64,000 nt of DNA, from assembly GCA_963921195.1 (NCBI GenBank), contig OY992540.1, positions 133,846,694-133,910,693 on the forward strand, given 5' to 3'. Both the position numbers and the translations under genes were made by a program. The stretch is from Pegoplata infirma. Taxonomy: Eukaryota > Arthropoda > Insecta > Diptera > Anthomyiidae. Numbering within the stretch: position 1 is the first letter of the stretch; every line of letters begins with the position of its first letter. Positions 55,968-64,000 of the stretch are shown piece by piece. The notes below the pieces were generated by a model. It did not search any database, was not told where the DNA came from, and saw nothing but the letters and a program-made list of their open reading frames with translations.

Positions 55968-58012
55968 GGGGCATTCCAAGCCAAATCACTCACTTTTAGA
56001 CCCGACCCCTTTCGATTTATTTTATTTTTGGATATGTTTTAGTCCTTATTAAATGCAACTTGGACACCAATTTTCAGCCTTTTATTCCAAGATGGTGTTG
56101 AGTAATCAACACCATCAAATCGCCATTTTTCAAAATGGCGATTTTCTCAAAAAAATTAAAAAATTTAAATTTTTAATTAATTTTGACCATTAAAAAATAT
56201 AGATATTTTAAAAAAAGTTGGACAACGTTTTGTTGGTATTTAAATGTAGTTTTAGAAAAAAAATATGAAAAAATTATTCGAAGTAATTATCACTTATTTT
56301 TTGACGTTTAAAAATTAAAAACGACGTTTTGAAAAAGTCCGAAACCTTCGATTTTTTTGTAAAAAACTTTAAGAATTCTACTCTAAATTACGCAACTTTT
56401 AAGCCATAACTTGAGATGTGATCACAATTCTTTCTATTTTTTTTTTTAATTTTTAAAATTGCACCTTTTATGTTTTGGCTCTGATTTATTTTATATGGAG
56501 CTCCAAAAAAAAAAAAATTGGTAGATACTGACCCTAACTTACCCTAAATATATTCATTTGGAGGTAAATATACGTCTCACAAAAATTTAGGACGATCGGA
56601 CATGGGTAAGGCATTTAGCATGGTCCTTGAAGTTTAAAAAACGGATTACAAGGAAAAATATGATTTTTTTTCTGTTTTCGCAATTTTTTTGGTATTTTAA
56701 GTTAAGTTTTAATTCAAGTGATTACAGAATTATGATGTGGAGTAAAATGCCTTTCTAATGAGGTACTAAAAACTAAAATCGTTTGAAAATCAGCCAAGTT
56801 ATTACAACTTCCCCAGGCATCTAGCGTGTGTCATACCAATTGATTAAAAAATAGGAGTCCCTTTTTTTAAATTTATTGAAATTTTCTACTGTAATAACAT
56901 TTTTTCATTATTCATGTTTCAGTGTAATATTTTTTTGGTTTTTCCAAATTTTAAAACAAAAAAAAGATTTTTTTTTTTAAAATAGAGATTTCAAAAGGGT
57001 GTTGAAAATGCAGGCATTTTTAGCACTAATTTAAAAAATGTTAGCAAAACACAATATGAAAAATACTTGTCATCTAATTACATTTGAACTTGAAGAATAA
57101 AAAAATTTTATTACAGTAGAAAATTTCAATGAATTTCAAAAATCGGATTGTATTGCTTAATCAAGTGTTCTGCCATACGTTAGATGCCTGGGGAAGTTGT
57201 AATAACTTGGCTGATTTTCCACCGATTTCAGTCTTTGGTACCTTATTAGAGAGGCATTTTACTCCGTATTATAATTCTGTAACCACTCGAATTAAAACTG
57301 AACTTAAAATACCAAAAAAATTGAGAAAACAGAAAAAATTTAATATTTTTCCTTGTAATCCCTTTTCTAAACTTCAAGGCCCATGCGGAACACCTTATCC
57401 ATGTCCGATCGTTCTTAATTTTTGTGAGGCGTATTTTTGCCTCGAAATGAATATATCTAGGGTAAGTTAGGGTCAGTATCTACCAATGTAATTTTTTTGG
57501 AGCACCATAAAATAAATCAGAGTCAGAAAATAAAAGGTGCAATTTTCAAAATTTAAAAAAAAAAAATAGAGCAAATTGCGATCACATCTCGAATTATGGC
57601 TTAAAAGTTGCGTAATTGAGAGTAGAACTTTTAGACGTTTGTAAAAAAAATCGAAGGTTTCGGACTTTTTCAAAAAGTCGATTTTAATTTTTAAACGTTA
57701 AAAAATAAGTGATAATTACTTCGAATAATTTTTTTAATATTTTTTTTTTTAAAACTACATTTAAATACCAAAAAAACGTTGTCCAACTTTTTTTAGGATA
57801 TCAATATTTTTAACTGGTCAAAATTAATTGAAAATTTCAATTTTTTTGAAAAAATCGCCATTTTGAAAAATTGATTACTCAACACCATCTTGGATTAAAA
57901 GGCTGAAAATTGGTGTCCAAGTTGCATTTAATAAGTACTAAAACATATCCATAAATAAAATAAATCGAAAGGGGTCGGGTCTAAAAGTGAGTGATTTGGC
58001 CTGGAATGCCCC
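55968..58012. mobile_element. GGGGCATTCC-ended 2-kb near-perfect palindrome, TSD ATAA
   Basis: GGGGCATTCCAAGCCAAATC pairs with GATTTGGCCTGGAATGCCCC, with ATAA at 55964-55967 and 58013-58016. Arms of about 1 kb pair almost throughout: ACCCGACCCCTTTCGATTTA, TTGGTGTCCAAGTTGCATTT and TACCCTAAATATATTCATTT all have complements in the other arm. The turn is near 57010. The 113-codon frame at 57129-57470 is the mirror of non-coding arm sequence with indels in the partner arm. Confidence 0.9.
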
Positions 58013-58724
58013 ATAAACATTTTAAAATTAATTCATCCTATGAAATTTTTTCACCGATTTTCGTAAATAAATTGAACAAATTTCCTTATATGTAATCAAA
58101 AATCATGGTTTAATCTGTAACACCAGTAGGTCGTATGATATTTAAGTACCTTAAACATTTCTTGGAAAATTGTAAGTAATTTTAATTACTCATAAAACAT
58201 TAATTTTACATGCCAAAAATGTTATTCATCTTGTAATAATGAATTTTCGGTATTACAATAATTTAATGCCTGTGCCAGTCTTAACATTGTCTTAACCTTA
58301 ATATATTTCATATGAAATAAATTTATGAATTATTTACTATGAAATTGTATATTAAAGTTATCAAACTATATAAATTTATACAATAGATTTCTGTATATAA
58401 AAAATATATATTCGTAAACACACATTTATGTAAATATGTTTAATTTTCAGCTTACCTTGTTCAATGTCACCCCCTGATTCAAGTACTTAACCATGAAGTG
58501 CATTACACTTGCTATATACAGTCACAGTCATGACATTACATATGTTTATACTTACAACATGCCACATGCCTTCTACGAAGAAACACACATACAATTTTCA
58601 AAACGGAAACATCTAAGTACAAGTATTCGAACAATATGTTAATGTTAAACCTACCAAATGCTACTAGCACTAGGTACTTAATATGTGTCGTTATCTAAAA
58701 TGAAAATGTACCGAAATTTTTCAA
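58013..58724. other. Host-like single-copy stretch
   Basis: Mixed composition with CA-rich words (GTCACAGTCATGACATTACA) and no repeat structure. It holds the small exon-like segment ending at 58456. Of the whole window this stretch looks most like ordinary single-copy DNA. Confidence 0.4.
58456..58503 (-). CDS. Candidate small exon with splice donor
   Basis: On the minus strand an open frame, MHFMVKYLNQ and six more residues, ends AACAAG followed by GTAAGCT, a very good donor. The ATG is preceded by a further open stretch (LYIASV) back to an in-frame TGA, so it could be a first exon or the end of a larger one. On the plus strand the same boundary reads TTTAATTTTCAG, a good acceptor, with 27 open codons after it, so strand is not certain. 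Family not recognised. Confidence 0.25.
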
Positions 58725-60896
58725 AGGAAAAATGTTTTTTCTATATCGGAAAAATGTGTCAGAATCTGAGACTTCTTGTAAACAAGAAAAATGTATCAGA
58801 ATCAGAGAATTTTTCTATATAGAAGAAATGTCACAGAATCTGAGACTTTTTCTATATAGGAAAAATGGCTCAGAATGTGAGAATTTTTCTATACGAAAAA
58901 TTTCTCAGAGTCTCAGACTTTTTCTATACGAAAAATGTCGCAGAATCTAAGCCTTTTTCTAGGAAACATGTTTCTATAGAAAAATGTCTCAGAATCTGAG
59001 ACTTTTTGTATAGAAAAAAATTTCTCAGAATTTAAGACTTTTTTATAGAAAAAATGTCTTAGAATCTGAAACTTTTTCTATATGAAAAATGTCTTAGAAT
59101 CTGAAACTTTTCTCAGGATCTGAGATTGTTTCTATAGGAAAAATATCTCAGACTCTGAGAATATAGGAAAAATGTCTCAGAATCTGAAACTTTTCTATAG
59201 AAAAAATTTCTTAGGATCTGAGACTTTTTCTATAAGAAAAATATCTCAGAATCTGAGGCTTTTTCTGTAGGAAAAATGTCTCAGAATCTAAGACTTTTTC
59301 TATAGGAAAAATTTCTCAGAATCTGCGACTTTTTCTATAGGAAAAATGTCTCAGAATCTGAGACTTGTATTATAGGAACAATGTCTCAGAATCTGCGACT
59401 CTTTCTATAAAAAAATGTCTCAGAATTTGCGACTCTTTCTATAGGAAAAATGCCTGAGAATCTAAGACTTTTTCAACTGGAAAAATATCTCATAATCTGA
59501 ATTTTTTCTATAGGAAAAAAGTCTCAGATTCTCAGACATTTTCTATAAAGGAAAAATGTCTTATAATCTGAGATTTTTCTAAATATAGAAAATGTGTTAG
59601 ATTCTGAGTCCTTTTCTATATAAAAATCTGAGACTTTTTCTATATAGAAAATAATGTCGCAGAATCTGAGACTTTTTCTATAAGAAAATATGTCTCAGAA
59701 TCTGAGATTCTCAGAATCTGAAATTTTTTCTATATAAAAAAAAAAAAAATGTCTCAGAATCTGAGATTTTTTCTATATAGAATCTCAGAATCTGAGATTT
59801 TTTCTATATAGAAAAAATTTCTCAAAAAAAAAAAAAAATGTCTCAGAATCTGAGATTTTTTCTATATAGAATCTCAGAATCTGAGATTTTTTCTATATAG
59901 AAAAAATGTCTCAGAATCTGAGATTTTTTCTATATAGAAAAAATGTCTCAGAATCTGAGATTTTTTCTATATAGAAAAAATGTCTCAGAATCTGAGATTT
60001 TTTCTATATAGAAAAAATGTCTCAGAATCTGAGATTTTTTCTATATAGAAAAAATGTCTCAGAATCTGAGATTTTTTCTATATAGAAAAAATGTGACAGA
60101 ATCTGAGACATTTTCTATATAGAAAAAATGTCTCAGAATCTGAGACTTTTTCTATATAGAAAAAATGTCTCAGAATCTGAGACTTTTTCTATATAGAATG
60201 TCTCAGAATCTGAGACTTTTTCTATATAGAATGTCTCAGAATCTGAGACTTTTTCTATATAGAAAAAATGTCTCAGAATCTGAGACTTTTTCTATAGAAA
60301 AAATGTCTCAGAATCTGAGACTTTTTCTATATAGAAAAAATGTCTCATAATCTGAGACTTTTTCTATATAGAAAAAATGTCTCAGAATCTGAGACTTTTT
60401 CTATATAGAAAAAATGTCTCAGAATCTGAGACTTTTTCTATAGAAAAAATGTCTCAGAATCTGAGACTTTTTCTATATAGAAAAAATGTCTCAGAATCTG
60501 AGACTTTTTCTATATAGAAAAAATGTTTCAGAATCTGAGACTTTTTCTATATAGAAAAAATGTCTCAGAATCTGAGACTTTTTCTATATAGAAAAAATTT
60601 GTCTGAACCTGAGGCTTTTTCTATATAGAAAAAATGTCTCAGAACCTCAGACTTTTTCTGTATAGAAAAAATGTCTCAGAATCTGAGACTAGGGAAAATG
60701 TTCAGAATCTGAAACTTTTTCTATATAGAAAAAATGTCTTAGAATCTGAGACCTTTTCTATATAGAAAAAAATTTGTCAGAATCTAAGAGTTTTTCTATA
60801 TATGAAGAATGTCCCAGAATCTGAGACTTTTTCAATATAGAAAAAAATTGCTTAGAAAAAAATTGCTTAGGATTTTTGTTTAGGAGTCTCAGAATC
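58725..60896 (+). repeat. 35-bp palindromic satellite, block 4
   Basis: The same unit as block 2 but more variable. The first kilobase is irregular; from about 59880 to 60600 regular units carry TTTTTCTATATAGAAAAA, a perfect 18-bp palindrome, giving 36-bp periodicity. Some units delete the AAAAA half (60195-60230). Frames such as 58732-58950 and 60165-60350 repeat the peptide SQNLRLFLYR, an artefact of the array. A remnant resumes at 61764-61795 beyond a MITE. Confidence 0.9.
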
Positions 60897-60898
60897 TA

Positions 60899-61761
60899 CA
60901 CTTAAAATAATACATTAGTAGATTTAGTAATTTTTTTTTTTTTGCTAATGCTAGTAAACTAACCTTTAGCAAATTTTTAGTTGAGATTAGCATGTTAGCA
61001 AAAATATCTTGTAAACTTCATTTAGAGCATTAGCAATTTTAAACAAAATTTGAACTATTTTTTTTTTTTGCTAAATTTAAAATTGAGTTGACCAAATTTT
61101 TACAAGCTTTTTTGCTAATATTAGCAAAAATAAATTGTAATTTTTTTATTTTTTAAGAAAACTTAAAATGGAGCTATCTCTGAAACTAAGCCAGATAGAG
61201 CCAAATGGCTCATAGTATCGCCGGTCCCCTTCACATGTGTGGACCCTAATGGGTCCTATCTTTGGATCCAAAAAAGTTAGCATTTCCGAAAATTTTAAAA
61301 TGCTCATATCTCGGTAAATATTGTCGACACGATAAAATGTCCAAGAGCATTTTGGTACAACACGTAGAACAAGACCACAAAATAACCAAAAGCTCTCCGA
61401 GTAATAATTTTGAAGTTATCGAGTTTTTTAATTCTCAAAACCCCAGTGGTCCCCTAAAATCACGTATCTCAAAAACTAAGCAAGGTAGAGCAAAACGGAC
61501 AAAAATTTTGGATCAAAAACTATGACGATTTTTAAGGAACCCAACTAGGTCTAGGCCCATCGGGGTCTGGACCTATCGGGTCCGAACCCAATGGGGTCCT
61601 CAAATGTGTATGAACTAAGTCGAAATAAAAAAATTTCAGCTAACTAATTTTTGGCAAAACATTTTTGCTAACTTTACCAAAAAAATTGTGGGTTCAAAAT
61701 CAGCAAATTTTCTTGTTTACAAGCTTTTTTTGCTAACATTACAGTTTTTTTTTTTTGAGTG
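60899..61761. mobile_element. CACTTAAAA MITE inserted in satellite, TA duplication
   Basis: The left end CACTTAAAATAATACATTAG follows TA at 60897-60898 inside a satellite unit. The right end TTTTTTTTTTTTGAGTG is followed by TA (61762-61763) and more satellite. Subterminal TTAGCAAAAAT and GCTAATATTAGCAAAAAT blocks are inverted at both sides. A GC-richer core at 61165-61620 has GGGTCC-type quasi-palindromes and the phrase CGTATCTCAAAAACTAAGC. The 87-codon frame at 61262 lies in this core and has no known domain. Confidence 0.7.
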
Positions 61762-61795
61762 TATAACTTTTTCTAAGAGAAAAACTTAAGCTTCA

Positions 61796-63250
61796 GTGAG
61801 TCCGTTGGTGTTTAAGGTGACGATATACAATATGTTCTTTAGTGTTTTACGTAATGTTTTCGCTAGTTTTTCAATATACAAACAAAAAAACTACACAGAA
61901 ATTATTTTTAGAAACCAGCAAAAAAAATTAAAAATAAAAAAAAAAATAATTTTTCTGTAGAAAGAATATTTAGAAATCGGCAAGTGAGAATTTTTCTGTA
62001 TGAAAATTTTACACAATCATAGAATTTGTCTTTAGGGTTACATTTTTAAGAACGTGGTCATTTTTCGACAGGAAAGCTTTTAAACTAATTTTTTTTTCCA
62101 AATTTGAGTTTTTTTTTCGCAACAAAAAATAATTAAGAATTTACAAATAAATCAATAAACAGAAAAGCAATAAAAAAAAATTGAGTAAAGTTTTAATATT
62201 ATTGAGTAAAAAATTACTCAATTTTGCACCTGTAAACGATTTAATAGTATTGAGTAAACTTTTTATAAAAAATCATTAAATGCTTTATAAAAATTTGAGT
62301 AAATTATTAATTCACTCAATTAAAACTATACTTAAAATTTTTTAATATATTTAAGTAACATTTTAATTATGTCAAGTAAAAATTTACTCAAAATGTATCA
62401 ATTTATTTTTTTTAAAAGTTTCATTTTTTTCAAAAAAAATAAATTGCTATTTCAAACTTTACCAAATATACTTATGTCTTCAAGACAAAGGAAAATTTTA
62501 TAAAGATGATTTCGAACTTTCATATTTAAAGAACTATAAACTAAATAAGAATTCAAAACAACGAGAGAATAAAAAAAAAATATTAAATTTGTATTAAATT
62601 ATAATTATATAAAAAAATATATTTACTCAAACTTTATTTTTAATTTTTGAATAAATTTTCAAACTTTCATATACAAAAAACTATAAACTAAATGAGAATT
62701 CAAAACACCGAGGGAATAAAAAAAAATTAAATTTGTACTAAATTTTAAATTTTTTTTTTTTAATTTTTGAGTAAATTTTTAATTGAATTTTTAATTAATT
62801 AATTTTTAATTAAGAAATTACTCAAATTTGTTTAAAGAATTTAAACAATTGCACAGAAAATAAAATTGTCAAATTTAAATCAACTAACAGCAATTGTAAA
62901 TCAGCCAAACATGATATCAACCAAATTTTTAATAAAAACAGCCTCCTGTTAGTCTATTATACAAAACTTCGATTTTGTTTTCAACAAACTCAGACAAGTA
63001 ATTTTATTTAAAAATTATTTTATCATGTCAACAAATTGTTTTAACATGATAATGTCTTTAGGCTGGTGTCTAATTTTAAAAAAGTTGCAGGACGCCACCT
63101 CAGTTTAACTATATAACCTAACAATTAACGAAAAAGAAAACAAGAATTACTATTTTCATTTTCTTAAAACCAAAAATTTTAATAACTTGGGTTTGTAACT
63201 TGGATAATAATTCACCTCGTAGTGAATAACACAGTTTTTCACCAGCTGGT
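61796..63250. other. AT-rich stretch with TTGAGTAAA repeats
   Basis: ATTGAGTAAA and its complement TTTACTCAAT recur at 62170-62400 and again near 62620 and 62770. TTCATATNNAAAGAACTATAAACTAAAT occurs twice (about 62518 and 62666), separated by 148 bp, followed each time by GAATTCAAAACA. 62840-63120 looks like unique sequence. No gene is supported. Confidence 0.35.
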
Positions 63251-63257
63251 GAATAAA

Positions 63258-63665
63258 AAGTGACATAATTTTTTTTCAACAAAAAAAATTTTTTCATCAA
63301 ATTTTATTTTCATCAAAAATTTTTTTTTCATCAATTTTTTTCATAAAAATTTTTTTTTTCATCATACTTTTTTTCATAATTTTTTTTTTCAACAAATTTA
63401 GTTTTTTTAATTAATTTTTTTTATCAAAATTTTTTTTATCAACTTTTTTCTTCATCAAAAATTTTTTTTTTTAAATTTTTTTTTCTTCAAATTTTGTTTT
63501 TTTCATTAATTTTTTTATCAAATTTTTTTATCAATTTTTTTTCAAATTTTTTTTTTTTCATCATTTTTTTTTTCATCAAAATTTTTTTTTTCATATATTT
63601 TTTTTTTATCATATTTTTTTTTTCATCAAATTTTTTATTATCATTTTTTATCTCACCATTAAATT
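63258..63665. repeat. TTTTTTTCATCAAAA simple-sequence tract
   Basis: Long T runs interrupted by CATCAAAA, ATCAAAATT or CATCA words at irregular 12-30-bp spacing. This is simple sequence grown from a T-rich seed. The minus frame at 63118-63300 is Lys/Phe-rich and not a gene. Confidence 0.7.
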
Positions 63666-63783
63666 GTTTTTAACATAATTTTGTTTTTCGTGAAAAAAAT
63701 AATTTTTTTTACCAAAACTACTTTTTTACCAAGTCTAAGCTTTTCGCATAAAAATTTTCCATTTGTTTATCAAATGTACATTA

Positions 63784-64000
63784 AACAAGTGAGAGTGTTA
63801 TATTCTTTGGTGCCGAATCTTTTATACTCTCCAAAATGTAAAAACACTCTTTTGCACTCACTTACGAAATGTACAGCTCTTTTGGTTTTTTAATGGGGTC
63901 CTCGACTGATATTTCAATTCGTTTTGCATGGAATAGCAAAGCAATACATATAACATTATTTTTTCTAAAAAAACTTTGCTTTGGCAAGTACACCCAAATC
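63784..64000 (-). mobile_element. mini-me-like element, minus strand, running off the window
   Basis: AACAAGTGAGAGTGTTATAT and GCCGAATCTTTTATACTCTCC are the complement of the CTCTCACTTGTT-type tail. ATGGGGTCCTCGACTGATAT at 63893 is the complement of the box that precedes CCCCATAAAG. The interior between tail and box is mostly deleted, without a GTCY tract in view. Confidence 0.5.

Noticed and set aside
57129..57470. 113-codon plus-strand ORF as a gene
   Set aside because: It lies wholly in one arm of a 2-kb palindromic element; the mirrored arm carries indels and stops in the matching frame, and no domain is recognisable.
58732..60350. Repeat protein with SQNLRLFLYR units
   Set aside because: The peptide is just the satellite translated; unit length changes shift the frame repeatedly.
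61262..61525. 87-codon ORF in the MITE core as a protein gene
   Set aside because: Nucleotide phrases match non-coding transposon interiors and the frame has no known domain. I keep the core as a finding for its palindromes only.
1..64000. rRNA, tRNA, LTR retrotransposon, or viral sequence
   Set aside because: I saw no cloverleaf-like A/B boxes, no rRNA-like GC blocks, no paired direct LTRs with TG...CA ends, and no reverse transcriptase or capsid-like frames. A covariance or HMM search could still reveal short relics.

Overview
This window looks like a piece of a large, AT-rich, repeat-choked insect genome, most likely a fly (Diptera). The main clue is about ten copies of a short interspersed element with a (GTCY)n tract and a box reading roughly 'CCCCATAAAGTATATATATT', the layout described for dipteran mini-me elements. 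No complete protein-coding gene, rRNA, tRNA or CRISPR array is visible. Almost every open frame over 60 codons lies in a palindromic transposon arm, a tandem array or the antisense of a mini-me-like element, so I treat them as chance frames. The interval behaves like intergenic DNA or the inside of a very long intron.

Layout. 1-1400: a decayed Tc1/mariner transposase tail, then AT-rich DNA. 1400-9450: a nested complex with two inverted copies of one long repeat, a 2.1 kb element with an 8-bp target duplication (1990-4116), a palindromic TA-flanked element (4300-5072) and a degenerate 35-bp satellite block. 9598-12000: an inverted-repeat element holding a mini-me-like copy, then a clean hAT element (11254-11987). 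12000-16500: TTTATGAAA-rich repeats, a short host-like stretch and a homogeneous 35-bp satellite block. 16490-25770: mini-me-like copies, a nested Tc1-type and hAT-type composite, and near-perfect palindromic elements of 2.0 and 1.0 kb. 26200-30500: elements with GRGGCATTCC ends nested inside one another, then mini-me-like copies, one split by a TA-flanked insertion. 30500-37200: repeats, a TATCGTCG-ended palindrome, AT-rich DNA and another TAGGGTGG element. 37427-41325: a Helitron-like element with canonical TC and CTAG ends, carrying seven 146-bp repeats and about fifty 16-bp repeats. 42369-43892: two further 8-bp-TSD elements. 46311-50900: more GRGGCATTCC elements, two mini-me-like copies and CACTCAAAA MITEs. 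52645-55814: about 90 copies of the 35-bp satellite. 55968-58012: a 2-kb near-perfect palindrome. 58725-60896: a fourth satellite block, followed by a MITE inserted in it and T-rich simple sequence to the end.

The features do not form a pathway; they form a stratigraphy of insertions. Because elements sit inside one another, target sites can be read directly. Elements with 8-bp duplications (hAT-like), 4-bp ATAN duplications (superfamily not assigned), TA duplications (Tc1/mariner-like) and no duplication (Helitron-like) can all be told apart. The most promising non-transposon signals are a branch point plus pyrimidine tract plus CAG|GTAA junction at 47677/47678 (a possible recursive-splice site), a 46-codon coding-like ORF at 2545-2685 followed by a polyadenylation signal, and a small exon-like segment on the minus strand ending at 58456. 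All three are hypotheses from sequence alone.
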